Positions 26,062 to 35,533 of a DNA stretch of 64,000 bases are shown here, in pieces; position 1 is the stretch's first letter; each line of letters begins with the position of its first letter. Location of the stretch: the NCBI GenBank assembly GCA_017960905.1, contig JAGCYH010000022.1, positions 1-64,000 on the forward strand. Direction: 5' to 3'. The translations under genes were made by a program, and so were the position numbers. Source of the stretch: Bacteroidales bacterium. GTDB lineage: Bacteria; Bacteroidota; Bacteroidia; Bacteroidales; Marinilabiliaceae. The notes under the pieces are model-generated. The model was given only the letters and a program-made list of their open reading frames with translations, was not told the origin of the DNA and searched no databases.

Positions 26062-27081
26062 ATGGATAAACATGTGTCAATCAAGGATATAGCGCTCAAA
26101 TTGGGTGTCGCACCATCGACCGTTTCGCGTGCGCTCAACGGCAATAGCGGGGTGGGCAAGGCTTTGCGTGAGAAAATAAAAGCCATGGCGCTGAAGCTCA
26201 ATTATAAGCCCAATCCGTTCGCTGTTGGGCTGGTGAAACAGACGCCGCACATCATCGGCATTATCATCCCCGACATCGTTACGCATTTCTATTCGTCGAT
26301 AATTAGCGGCATTGGCGATACTGCTCGCGCCAACGGCTACTCGGTGGTCATTACCACCTCGTACGAGCAGTACGAGCTCGAAAAGCACTGTATCGACGAC
26401 CTTAACAACATCCGCGTCGAGGGCATCATCGCTTGCCTGTCGCAGGAAACGTCTGATTATAAGCATTTTGAGAATGTCGTAAATCAAGGTGTGCCGTTGG
26501 TGTTTTTCGACCGTGTTTGCCTCACCGACCGCTGTTCGAGTGTGGTGGCCGACAACGAGCGCTCTGCATATCAGGCTGTGCAGCATCTTATAGCCAACGG
26601 CTATAAGCGCATAGCATATATTGGTGGAAATGAGCATCTTAATATTGTCGACCAGCGCCGCCGTGGTTACGTCAGGGCTCTGGCCGACAACTGTCTGCCA
26701 GTCTACAGCGATTTGATGGTCGATAACCTGCCTATGACGTACAAGTCGGGGCGTAAGGCAGTGCGCCAGTTGCTTGCTCTGCGCCGCCGGCCCGATGCCA
26801 TTCTGGCCATCAACGATATTCTGGCGTTTGGTGCCATGAGCGAGATAAAAAGTCGGAATCTTCAGATTCCGACCGACATAGGGCTCGTCGGTTACAGCGA
26901 CGAGCTGCACGCTACGTTCGTCGAGCCGGCGCTGACAACCGTCACTCACCACACCTACGAAATCGGTTCGGTGGCGTGCGACTTGTTGTTGCGTCGTATA
27001 AACGACGCAACCGTAAAACCCAAAAGTGTGGTTATTCCTACGTTTCTGAAGATTCGCGCTTCTACTGCTAAGCGCCGTTGA
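26062..27081 (+). CDS. LacI-family regulator of the sugar operon
   Basis: A 339-residue repressor. The start is chosen at MDKHVSIKDIALKLG because this is the canonical LacI N-terminus; the frame is also open upstream. The DNA-binding HTH spans residues 5-25 (IKDIALKLGVAPSTVSRALNG), followed by the hinge-helix region (NYKPNPFAVGLV) and a periplasmic-binding-protein-like sensor domain (IIGIIIPDIVTHFYSSIISGI onward). It is divergent from the operon and its perfect operator lies immediately upstream. The likely inducer is the substrate or an intermediate of the operon. Its 3' end converges on sufS with only 6 bases between stops. Confidence 0.9.
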   Translation: MDKHVSIKDIALKLGVAPSTVSRALNGNSGVGKALREKIKAMALKLNYKPNPFAVGLVKQTPHIIGIIIPDIVTHFYSSIISGIGDTARANGYSVVITTSYEQYELEKHCIDDLNNIRVEGIIACLSQETSDYKHFENVVNQGVPLVFFDRVCLTDRCSSVVADNERSAYQAVQHLIANGYKRIAYIGGNEHLNIVDQRRRGYVRALADNCLPVYSDLMVDNLPMTYKSGRKAVRQLLALRRRPDAILAINDILAFGAMSEIKSRNLQIPTDIGLVGYSDELHATFVEPALTTVTHHTYEIGSVACDLLLRRINDATVKPKSVVIPTFLKIRASTAKRR

Positions 27082-27087
27082 GGTTTG

Positions 27088-28305
27088 TTATCCGAACATC
27101 ATTTTCACCCGTTCCACGCCTTCGGCGAGTTTGTCTATCTCGGATTTGGTGTTGTACATGCCAAACGACGCGCGCACCGTTCCGCTGATGCCGAATCGGT
27201 CCATGAGAGGCTGCGCACAGTGGTGTCCTGTGCGCACTGCTATGCCCATCTTGTCGAGTATCATGCCCGTGTCGTACGGATGCACGTTGCCTACCAGAAA
27301 CGACACTGCGCCGGCATGTTTATCGGCTTCGCCGATAAACCTTATGCCGTCGATTTTTGAAAGTTGTTCAATACAGTAATCCACGAGCGTATGCTCGTGA
27401 TTCTCAATATTTTCGATGCCAATGCTGTTGATGAAGTCGATGGCGGTGCCCAAACCTATAACTGCAACGTAATCGGGTGTGCCTGCCTCGAATTTGAACG
27501 GCAGTACGTTGTATGTGGTGCGCTCGAACGTCACTTTGTCTATCATCTCGCCACCGCCGTGGTATGGTATCATGCGGTTGAGCCAGTCGCCTTTGCCGTA
27601 TAGTGCGCCAACGCCGTTGGGCGCGTACATCTTATGACCCGAGAAGACCAAGAAATCGCAGTCAAGTGCCTGTACGTCAATCTTTTGGTGCGGAATGCTC
27701 TGAGCCGCGTCAATCATTACCGGAATGGCCTCGCTGTGGGCTTTGCGGATAACCTGCTCTATCGGATTCACGCTGCCCATGACGTTCGAAATGTGCGTCA
27801 GCGCAATGAGCTTAGTGCGATGGTTGATGAGATTAAACATCTCATCAACAATGAGTTCGCCCTTGTCGTTGATTGGTGCTACGCGAAGGCGCATGCCTTT
27901 GCGCTCGCACAGCATTTGCCACGGCACTATGTTGGCGTGGTGCTCCATCTCGCTGATGATAATCTCGTCGCCCTGACAGCAGAACGACTCGCCAAACGAG
28001 AACGCCAGCAGATTTATCGATTCTGTTGTTCCGCGAGTGAAGATTATTTCTGTATCGCTCTGTGCGTTAATGTATTGCGCCACCTTGCGCCGTGCCTCTT
28101 CGGCCTTGTCGGTGCAGATGTTGCTGAGGTGATGTACGCCGCGGTGAACATTACTGTTGTAATGTGTGTAAATGTCTGTTATGCTGTCTATTACGCACTG
28201 TGGTTTTTGCGTAGTGGCACCATTGTCGAGATATACAAGTGGTTTGTTGTATATCTTTTCACCCAAAATAGGGAAACAGCCGCGTATTTTCTCTATATCG
28301 TACAT
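27088..28305 (-). CDS. sufS: SufS-type cysteine desulfurase
   Basis: A 405-residue PLP enzyme that would release sulfur from cysteine for Fe-S cluster assembly. The start is placed at MYDIEKIRGCFPIL, the usual SufS beginning, 45 bases inside the longest frame. The PLP lysine is in FSGHKMYAP (about residue 224) and the persulfide-forming Cys is in RTGHHCAQP (about 362). His and Asp of the cofactor pocket are in MEHHANIVPW and IDAAQSIPH. In most Bacteroidota sufS directly follows sufBCD. Here a 6.8-kb surface-protein gene and two terminators intervene, so it is probably transcribed from its own promoter. Confidence 0.93.
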   Translation of the reverse strand: MYDIEKIRGCFPILGEKIYNKPLVYLDNGATTQKPQCVIDSITDIYTHYNSNVHRGVHHLSNICTDKAEEARRKVAQYINAQSDTEIIFTRGTTESINLLAFSFGESFCCQGDEIIISEMEHHANIVPWQMLCERKGMRLRVAPINDKGELIVDEMFNLINHRTKLIALTHISNVMGSVNPIEQVIRKAHSEAIPVMIDAAQSIPHQKIDVQALDCDFLVFSGHKMYAPNGVGALYGKGDWLNRMIPYHGGGEMIDKVTFERTTYNVLPFKFEAGTPDYVAVIGLGTAIDFINSIGIENIENHEHTLVDYCIEQLSKIDGIRFIGEADKHAGAVSFLVGNVHPYDTGMILDKMGIAVRTGHHCAQPLMDRFGISGTVRASFGMYNTKSEIDKLAEGVERVKMMFG

Positions 28306-28323
28306 TAGCACATTTTTAATGTG

Positions 28324-28331
28324 CAAATGTA
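28324..28331 (-). promoter_or_regulatory. -7 box of sufS with a hairpin leader
   Basis: On the minus strand TACATTTG (28331-28324). Immediately downstream, gcacatt-aaa-aatgtgc (28324-28308) can fold and fills nearly the whole leader up to two bases before the sufS ATG. Confidence 0.45.
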
Positions 28332-28396
28332 CGATGATTTCATCAATCATTTGGCATCGACTTGTAAAAAGTATTCTTCATTCGCTCATAATTATC

Positions 28397-28501
28397 TGCT
28401 GAAATCTGCTGATTTTTACAAGATTTCAGCACTTTATAAGCAAAATTTGCGTTATAATGTGCTGAAATCTCATTTTTTTTATGAGATTTCCGCACATTAT
28501 A
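28397..28501. repeat. two related hairpins upstream of sufS
   Basis: Hairpin A pairs tgctgaaatct (28397-28407) with its complement (28421-28431). Hairpin B pairs 28453-28473 with 28481-28501, a 21-bp stem with one mismatch and a seven-T loop. Both share the arm gctgaaatct. They lie between the terminator of the LRR gene and the sufS promoter. A palindromic repeat element or a regulatory region is possible. Confidence 0.55.
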
Positions 28502-28505
28502 CCAT

Positions 28506-28545
28506 AAAAAAAGAGGTTGCCAATTAATTGGCAACCTCTTTTTTT
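28506..28545 (-). terminator. terminator of the giant LRR gene
   Basis: A perfect 40-base palindrome (aaaaaaagaggttgccaatt and its complement), about 20 bases beyond the stop codon. It would work in either direction. Confidence 0.85.
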
Positions 28546-28564
28546 ATGTGTTTGTGTTAATATC

Positions 28565-31500
28565 CTATTTTGCAATCTTCAACGTCGCCGATTTGCCGCC
28601 AGCGAATGCTTTGACAATGCTTACGCGGACTGCCGGGTCGAGGTCGATGTAGGTACGTGTGCCGCTGAGAGCCACAGTCTTGAGTATCTGACCAGAGACG
28701 CTGTAAACCACTGCTTTAGCATCTTTGGTGAGTAATGCGTCGTCGGCTACGACAAGTGCCTTATTGTTGCCGACGGCAACAATGCTTATGCTGCCAGCTT
28801 CGGTGTTCTCTATCAGCGTAGGATTCTCCTGCTGCTCTTCTTTCTTGAATGTGATGAAGAAGCGGTCGTTCACTGCGCTGCCTGCATCAGCCACGCTGAA
28901 GCTGTAGAATGTCTCTTCGCGAAGGTCGGTGTATGTGTCTTCCTCAGCGTCGTAGAGGTAAACTTCGGTAGCATTGTCGAACTCGCTCAGGTTTGTAGCC
29001 TCAAATACGCCATCGCTGACACCTGCCGGCAGTTGCACGCCTATGGCGAGCTTCTCTTCTTCTATCGTTGTCGTAAGCGGCATTATCGATATCGACAGTT
29101 TCTGCGCGTCTTTGATGCTGTAAATTGAGTTATTTGTTGCAGGTTCAGCGCGTTTCAGTGCGTCGTTGCTGCCATAGTTGAGCGAACCGTCGCTGTTGAA
29201 TACGAATGCCATTTCGTCGCTTTCCTGTGCATCGGTGCTGAGCGTCAGGCGAAGCACATCAGGACGAAGGCCGGCCGACTTGAGCGATGTAGTTGTCAGC
29301 GATGTCATATCTATGCTGCTCGGGTCGATAGTGAGCGATGCGCCGATGCCGCCGTTTACGAAGAAACCTTGCGTAGGTGCTATGGCTTCAGCAGCATTGG
29401 CTGCTGAAGAGTTCGACACCACGCCGATGCCTGCGTAGAGGCTGTAAGTCGTAGTGCTGTTTTCCGACTCGAAGTACATATTCGGACTCATGCCGCCGTT
29501 CCAAGCGAATACGCCATTGCTTTGCGTCGTTGCCATTTCCGTAGGCAATTGCAACGGCAAGAGATACGGGTTGGCAATGAGGCTCCACGAATCTGCGGCG
29601 AGACCGTCGAAACTGAATGAGTAAGCCTCTGTCGAACGAAGCGTGCCGACTTGTGTAAGCGTCTGCTCTTCAGCCGATTCGGTGAATGTTACAGCGGCTG
29701 CTTTGTCGCCATTGAATCCTGTTGCGGCAGAGTATTCGCCAGCTTCGCTGTCGAATGCTCTGAAGTCGTCGGGTGCAGTGCCCGATACAGTGCCTTCTGC
29801 TGTTGCCGAGCCAATCAGATATGTACGCTGGCCCTTCAGCGTGCGGTTGACAACTGTATTTGTTGCCAAAGCACCGTTTTTGTCAACAACTTTGGCTCTC
29901 ACAGCCGACATCTCATCAGCCGATTGGTTGATGACAACTTTACCGTTGTCGATAACAGTAATCTTGTCAGCCACTTCGAGGCGTCCGTCGCTGATGGTGA
30001 GTGTGGCATTGTCCTCTATTTCAATCGATTTGGCAACTGCCAAATCATCGCCGGTTATGACTGGCATTGTGGTGGCGCTGCTGAGAATGTACACATCGTC
30101 GCCAGCCTTAGGCAAGTTGCCTGTGTGCCAGTTTGCGGTGTTGAACCAGTCGTTGTCGGCAGTGCCGTTCCATTTCACACCGTCCACCGCGCTGAAGAGC
30201 GCGGTGATGTTCCGCGTGTGAGCCATGTCGAATACGTACGACTTCATATTGGCTGTGAGCTTGTCAACTGCGTCGTTGCCGCACTCTTGGTCGGTGAATG
30301 CAGTGAGGCGGTATCCGCTTTCGGCTGCAATGTTTATTGTGCATGTAGGTGCATCGGCCAGAGTGTAATAACCTGGTGTAAATGCAGATACGGGAGTCAG
30401 CGAACCTGTCTCGTTGCCACTTGCCACGTTGATGTTCAGTTCCATCCACTCTTTCAGAGTGTAGTTGTCGGCCCAGTTCCAAGTAGAGCCTTCGCAAGTT
30501 CCGGCGGTGTAGTTTGCGTAGCTACATTCGGGAATGTATACAACGGTAGTCGGATTTACCGGCAGTGCATTTGCCCCGCCAAGTGCAGGCGGTGTCGTAT
30601 TGTCCATGTAAATGTTGAGCACACTGCTGTTTATACTGAACGCGTTGTTGGCAATGGTTTCGATAGTCGCAGGCATCTTTATCTCTTCGATGCTGTTGCA
30701 ACCTGCAAAAGCGCCGATGCCTATAGTCGCAACTTTCGTTGCCGACAGGTCGAGAGCACCAAGCGATGAGCAATCTTTAAATGATTCTTTGCCAATGCTT
30801 TCGAGATTCGTAAGGCCGGCAATATTGATTGTGGCTAAATCGCTGCAACCGCTAAATGCTTGCTGGCCAATTGTTTTCATTGTCGTTGGCAATGAAACGA
30901 CTGCTACGCCGCTTTCTGCAAAGCTCTCTGTGCCAAGTGTTTGCAGTTTTGAGTTCGAAAGGTTCACATTAGTGAGTGCCGCTGCATTTTTAAATGCAGC
31001 GCTTTTTATTTCAGTGAGTTCTGTCGCTCCAGAGAAATCAATTGTTGCGAGATTCGAGCAGTTGGCGAAGGCCTCTTCGCCAATTGTTGTCAAGCTCTTC
31101 AGGTTGCTGAAGCCGTTGACACTAGTGAGGCTCGCGCAATTTTTGAATGTGCCCTCATTGATGTTTGTCAGAGCCGAATTTTCGGCGAAGCTGATTGCAG
31201 CGAGCGAAGTGCACGAAGCAAACTTCTCGTCCAACGTAGTGAGCGAAGCAGGGAACGAGAGCGAAGTGAGAGCTGAGCAACCGCTGAATGCGTCTTCTTC
31301 AATGGTAGTCAGACCTTTCAGGTTCTCGATATTGATAGCGCTCAGTGCTGTGCAATTTTGGAAAGTACCTGCAGCAATGGTCGTCAGAGCGTTGTTCTCG
31401 GCGAAGTTTACTTCGCCGAGTGAAGTGCACGAAGCGAACTTCTCACCCAGCGTAGCGAGCGAACCAGGGAACTTGAACGAAGTAACCATAGCGCAGTCTT

Positions 31501-34500
31501 TAAATGCCGTCTCTTCAATAGTAGCCAGCGCCGTAGCGCCCGACAAATCAACGATTTGCGCGAGGTTGCTGCAGCCCGAGAAGGCATCGGCTTCTATTTT
31601 TGTCAAGCTCTTCAGATTGCTGAATCCGTTGACAGTAGTCAGTGCGGTGCAATCTTTGAATGTGCCCGATTTGATAGTCGGCAGAGCCGAATTTTCGGCG
31701 AAGCTGACTGCAGCGAGTGAAGTGCACGAAGCGAACTTCTCGTCTAATGTAGTGAGCGAAGCCGGGAACGAGAGCGAAGTGAGATCTGTGCAACCGCTGA
31801 ATGCGTCTTCTTCAATGGTCGTCAGAGCTTTCAGGTTCTCGATATTGATAGCGCTCAGTGCTGCGCAATTTTGGAAAGTGCCAGCAGCTATGGTCGTCAG
31901 AGCGTTGTTCTCGGCGAAGTTTACTTCGCCGAGCGAAGTGCACGAAGCGAACTTCTCACCCAACGTAGCGAGCGAACCAGGGAACTTGAACGCAGTAACC
32001 ATAGCGCAGTCTTTAAATGCTGTCTCTTCAATAGTAGCCAGCGACGTAGCGCCCGACAAATCAACGATTTGCGCGAGGTTGCCGCAGCCCGAGAAGGCAT
32101 CGGCTTCTATTTTTGTCAAGCTCTTCAGATTGCTGAATCCGTTGACAGTAGTCAGTGCGGTGCAATCTTTGAAAGTGCCCGATTTGATAGTCGGCAGAGC
32201 CGAATTCTCGGCGAAGCTGACTGCAGCGAGCGACGAGCACGAAGCGAACTTCTCGTTCAACGCAGTGAGCGAAGCAGGGAACGAGAGCGAAGTGATAGAT
32301 GTGCAGCCGTTGAATGCGTTTTCTTCAATGGTAGTCAGAGCTTTCAGGTTCTCGATATTGATAGCGCTCAGTGCTGTGCAATTTTGGAAAGTTCCAGCAG
32401 CAATTGTCGTCAGAGCATTGTTCTCGGCGAAGTTTACTTCGCCGAGTGAAGTGCACGAAGCGAACTTCTCACCCAACGTAGCGAGCGAACCAGGGAACTT
32501 GAACGTATTGACAGCGGTGCAACCGTTGAAGGCTGTCTCCTCAATAGTATTGAGTTTCGTAGCGCCCGACAAGTCTACTTCCGCCCCAAGGCTTGTGCAA
32601 CCAGAGAAGGCGTTGGCCTTGATGGTTTTTAACCCTTTCAGATTGCCCAAATTGATACTTGCCAGTTTGGTGCAATTTTGGAAAGTGCCTGATGCAATGG
32701 TTGTTAGAGCATTGTTCTCGGCAAAGTTGACTGTAACGAGTTCAGTGCACGAAGCGAACTTCTCCTCCAATGCAGCGAGCGAACCCGGGAACTTGAACGA
32801 AGTAATAGCCGTGCAACCATTGAAGGCGTTTTGCTCTATTGTGCTTAAGCTTGTCATGCCCGACATATCAATTTCCGGACCGAGGCCCGTACAGCCTCCA
32901 AACGCATATTGGCATATAGTGCCCACCTTTTTCAGATTGCCTAAACCATTAACTGTTGTGAGTGCGGTACAACCTTTGAATGTATTGGCCGGTATCGATT
33001 CGAGAGCATTATTCTCGCCTGCGAACGAAACGGTTGCAAGTTTGTTGCACGAACCGAACGTAGCACTCAGAGTCTTCAGCGTTGTCGGGAACGAGATTGA
33101 TGTTATAGGTACGTACTTGCCACTAGCTGCTGAGAAAGCTTCAGATTCGATAGTTGCAACCTTCGATGTGCTCAAATCCACATCGCAATTGAGGCTTGTA
33201 CAATTGTAGAATGCTTTTGAACCAACCGTTTCGAGGTTCACTAAATTTGCGAATCCTACTACGCTGCTCAGAGCCGTACAATTGTTGAACGCATTGGCTG
33301 GTAATGCTGTCAGAGCCATGTTTTCAGCAAATGTAACATCCTGAAGTCCAGTGCAGCCAGAGAAGTTGGCATCCAATGTTGCGAGCGATGAAGGGAACGA
33401 AATCGATGGAATCTTTTTGCAGTTTGTAAATGCACCAGAGGCGATTGTGGTGAGCGATGTCGATTTCGACAAATCGACAGGCGATGTAAGATTCTTACAA
33501 CCACTGAAAGCGTCTTGGCCTATATAAGTAATATTGGCCAAATTGCTGAAACCGTCGATAGTTTCCAAATTCGCGCAATTTTTGAACGTATTCGACTTTA
33601 TCTCTTTAAGAGCAGATGGATGTCCGGTTTCGGCTGCAAAAGTTACATCCTTTAGAATTGTGCAACCGCCCAATGTTGCCGACAAAGTTTCGAGCGAGTA
33701 GGGGAATTTTATGGATTGTATCTTTGCGCAACCAGCAAAAGCTTTTTCTTTTATCTCTTCCAGTTTTTTCGAATTTGACAGATCAAAATCAGTTGCAAGC
33801 GCACTGCAATTGTTGAATGCACCCATGCCTATCGAAGTGATGTTCTTCAAATTGCCCAATCCGGTAATGTCAGGGAGCGCGGAACATCCACTGAAAGCAT
33901 AATCGGGAATGCTTGTGAGAGCTGTATTGCTGGCAAATGTTACAGAGTTTAAGGCTGTCGCACTGTTGAATACTGAGGCGCCAAGAGTCTTAAGAGACGA
34001 GGGGAACGAAGTTGTCGTTATTTTTTTGCAACCATTGAAAGCATCTTTTTCTATAGTTGTCAGTTTGCTGCCCGACAAGTTGATGTCGGATTCCAATTTA
34101 GCGCAGTTTTTGAAGGCGCCCTCACCAATTGTTTCCAGCTTGTTTAAATGATCAAATTCAAATAGGGTGAGTTCCGTACAACCGCTGAAAGCGTTTTTTG
34201 CAATTGTGGTCATCGCCGCGTTGCCTTCTTTTTGGTCGCAGTAAACTTTTTTCAGACTGGTACAACCCTTGAATACTTCTTCGCCTACTTCCAACATCGA
34301 AGCAGGTAAATGTATCTCTTCTAGTTTGTTACATCCAGTGAAAGCTCCTTTTTCAATAGTCGTAAGCGATTCTGGCAGAGTAATGCTGGTTAAATTCTCG
34401 CAGTTCTGAAATGCCAGTTTTGAAACAGTAGTCAAACTGGTGCATTCACTTAAGTCTATCTCTGTCAGAGCTTTGCAGTCCATGAAACACGAGTCGGCTA

Positions 34501-35326
34501 TTTCTGTAATATTCTTTAGTGCGCCGAAGTTTATAGTTGTCAGATTTGAAGTGCCGGAGGCTGTTCCGCTAAAAGCTTTGTAAGCGCACAGGATTGCCGG
34601 TAATGATGTGAGTTGGCAGTTTTCGGGGAAAACTATTTCAGTCAAATTCGGGCAAACTCTGAATACTCCGTGATCCATTTTTGTTATCGACGCCGGAAGA
34701 ATGGCTTTTGATATTTTAGTATTTTCAAATACACTCTTTTGTATATAAGTGAGGCTTGTGCAGCCCGAAAGGTCAAGCACACCTTCAATGCTTGTATTCA
34801 TAAAAGCTTTTTCGCATAAAACCTTCAAGCTTGTCAGACCGCTAAGCCCTGTAAGGGTAGTAAGTTTAGTACAGCTTGAAAATGCTTGGACGCGAATATA
34901 TTCAACGTTTGATGCGTTTGTGAAATCAATGCCACTCAAATTTTGCGCGCCTACAGATGAATTAGTATTGTTAGAATTGGGTTTATTGCCAAGCTCTAAC
35001 ACTTTGTAGTCGGTTCCTTCGTAATTAACAGTAGCAGGAATTGATATGGTACCTGTATAACCGCTTGGAATGCTGATTAATCTGGCACCAGCTTTCTCCG
35101 ATATCACGGTATTGTTTTCAGTGGCAGTAATATTATCGATTTCATATACTGCATTGTACTGCTCATTAAGAGCAATGTTAACAGTACCAATCTTTTCGTA
35201 AGTGGTGATTACTGCTGCTGAAACGTTGCCTGTTTGCACAAAAAGCATTGCAAAAATGCAACATAATAATACTCTCATACTCATTGCTTTTGAATTATTT
35301 GAAATTGTGTAATGTGTCGTTTTCAT
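28565..35326 (-). CDS. giant BspA-type LRR surface protein with long internal repeats
   Basis: A 2253-residue exported protein. The signal peptide ends around FVQTGNVSA; start codons at residues 1, 15 and 17 are all possible, and I keep the longest. About 1,500 residues are LRR_5/BspA repeats (AFxGCTxLTSLSFPASLTTL, GTFQNCTALxxI). These are arranged in higher-order blocks of 171 residues that are nearly identical at about 31.2-32.6 kb. The C-terminal third is different: a KWNGTADNDWFNTANW module followed by beta-rich regions, ending in a sorting-like tail (VVYSVSGQILKTV...KSATLKIAK). A surface adhesin or scaffold is likely. It lies between sufD and sufS on the same strand, bounded by terminators on both sides. 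Confidence 0.9.
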   Translation of the reverse strand: MKTTHYTISNNSKAMSMRVLLCCIFAMLFVQTGNVSAAVITTYEKIGTVNIALNEQYNAVYEIDNITATENNTVISEKAGARLISIPSGYTGTISIPATVNYEGTDYKVLELGNKPNSNNTNSSVGAQNLSGIDFTNASNVEYIRVQAFSSCTKLTTLTGLSGLTSLKVLCEKAFMNTSIEGVLDLSGCTSLTYIQKSVFENTKISKAILPASITKMDHGVFRVCPNLTEIVFPENCQLTSLPAILCAYKAFSGTASGTSNLTTINFGALKNITEIADSCFMDCKALTEIDLSECTSLTTVSKLAFQNCENLTSITLPESLTTIEKGAFTGCNKLEEIHLPASMLEVGEEVFKGCTSLKKVYCDQKEGNAAMTTIAKNAFSGCTELTLFEFDHLNKLETIGEGAFKNCAKLESDINLSGSKLTTIEKDAFNGCKKITTTSFPSSLKTLGASVFNSATALNSVTFASNTALTSIPDYAFSGCSALPDITGLGNLKNITSIGMGAFNNCSALATDFDLSNSKKLEEIKEKAFAGCAKIQSIKFPYSLETLSATLGGCTILKDVTFAAETGHPSALKEIKSNTFKNCANLETIDGFSNLANITYIGQDAFSGCKNLTSPVDLSKSTSLTTIASGAFTNCKKIPSISFPSSLATLDANFSGCTGLQDVTFAENMALTALPANAFNNCTALSSVVGFANLVNLETVGSKAFYNCTSLNCDVDLSTSKVATIESEAFSAASGKYVPITSISFPTTLKTLSATFGSCNKLATVSFAGENNALESIPANTFKGCTALTTVNGLGNLKKVGTICQYAFGGCTGLGPEIDMSGMTSLSTIEQNAFNGCTAITSFKFPGSLAALEEKFASCTELVTVNFAENNALTTIASGTFQNCTKLASINLGNLKGLKTIKANAFSGCTSLGAEVDLSGATKLNTIEETAFNGCTAVNTFKFPGSLATLGEKFASCTSLGEVNFAENNALTTIAAGTFQNCTALSAINIENLKALTTIEENAFNGCTSITSLSFPASLTALNEKFASCSSLAAVSFAENSALPTIKSGTFKDCTALTTVNGFSNLKSLTKIEADAFSGCGNLAQIVDLSGATSLATIEETAFKDCAMVTAFKFPGSLATLGEKFASCTSLGEVNFAENNALTTIAAGTFQNCAALSAINIENLKALTTIEEDAFSGCTDLTSLSFPASLTTLDEKFASCTSLAAVSFAENSALPTIKSGTFKDCTALTTVNGFSNLKSLTKIEADAFSGCSNLAQIVDLSGATALATIEETAFKDCAMVTSFKFPGSLATLGEKFASCTSLGEVNFAENNALTTIAAGTFQNCTALSAINIENLKGLTTIEEDAFSGCSALTSLSFPASLTTLDEKFASCTSLAAISFAENSALTNINEGTFKNCASLTSVNGFSNLKSLTTIGEEAFANCSNLATIDFSGATELTEIKSAAFKNAAALTNVNLSNSKLQTLGTESFAESGVAVVSLPTTMKTIGQQAFSGCSDLATINIAGLTNLESIGKESFKDCSSLGALDLSATKVATIGIGAFAGCNSIEEIKMPATIETIANNAFSINSSVLNIYMDNTTPPALGGANALPVNPTTVVYIPECSYANYTAGTCEGSTWNWADNYTLKEWMELNINVASGNETGSLTPVSAFTPGYYTLADAPTCTINIAAESGYRLTAFTDQECGNDAVDKLTANMKSYVFDMAHTRNITALFSAVDGVKWNGTADNDWFNTANWHTGNLPKAGDDVYILSSATTMPVITGDDLAVAKSIEIEDNATLTISDGRLEVADKITVIDNGKVVINQSADEMSAVRAKVVDKNGALATNTVVNRTLKGQRTYLIGSATAEGTVSGTAPDDFRAFDSEAGEYSAATGFNGDKAAAVTFTESAEEQTLTQVGTLRSTEAYSFSFDGLAADSWSLIANPYLLPLQLPTEMATTQSNGVFAWNGGMSPNMYFESENSTTTYSLYAGIGVVSNSSAANAAEAIAPTQGFFVNGGIGASLTIDPSSIDMTSLTTTSLKSAGLRPDVLRLTLSTDAQESDEMAFVFNSDGSLNYGSNDALKRAEPATNNSIYSIKDAQKLSISIMPLTTTIEEEKLAIGVQLPAGVSDGVFEATNLSEFDNATEVYLYDAEEDTYTDLREETFYSFSVADAGSAVNDRFFITFKKEEQQENPTLIENTEAGSISIVAVGNNKALVVADDALLTKDAKAVVYSVSGQILKTVALSGTRTYIDLDPAVRVSIVKAFAGGKSATLKIAK
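31180..32620 (-). repeat. 513-bp tandem repeats in the LRR gene
   Basis: The same sequence around gcgaagtttacttcgccgag recurs at 31401, 31914 and 32427, exactly 513 bp (171 codons) apart, with very similar flanks. At least two and a half nearly identical units are present. The array is in frame and prone to copy-number change. Confidence 0.85.
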
Positions 35327-35481
35327 GGCATTTCGTGTTTAAAAGTTTCTCTTTGTGTTTTTACGCTTAAAAACCAAAAATGATTACATCTTTAACAAAT
35401 TATACGTTTTTTTTAAGTGGAAAATAACCTATTTACGTGGTAATAACTATCAGATAATGAGTGTGTTGCGAGAAAATTAGC

Positions 35482-35505
35482 CTTTTTTGGTAAATACCAA
35501 AAAAG
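35482..35505 (-). terminator. hairpin after sufD
   Basis: An 11-bp stem, cttttttggta and its complement, lies 29 bases beyond the sufD stop, suggesting that sufBCD ends before the LRR gene. The rest of 35327-35533 is AT-rich and probably holds the LRR gene promoter, but no convincing -7 box is visible. Confidence 0.5.
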
Positions 35506-35533
35506 TGCGTTTTGTATGTAGCTGAATATGCCG

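Noticed and set aside
30612..33209. 865-codon open frame antisense to the giant LRR gene
   Set aside because: Its repeats are just the complement of the 513-bp LRR units. It has no recognisable domain and ends arbitrarily; it is a shadow of codon bias.
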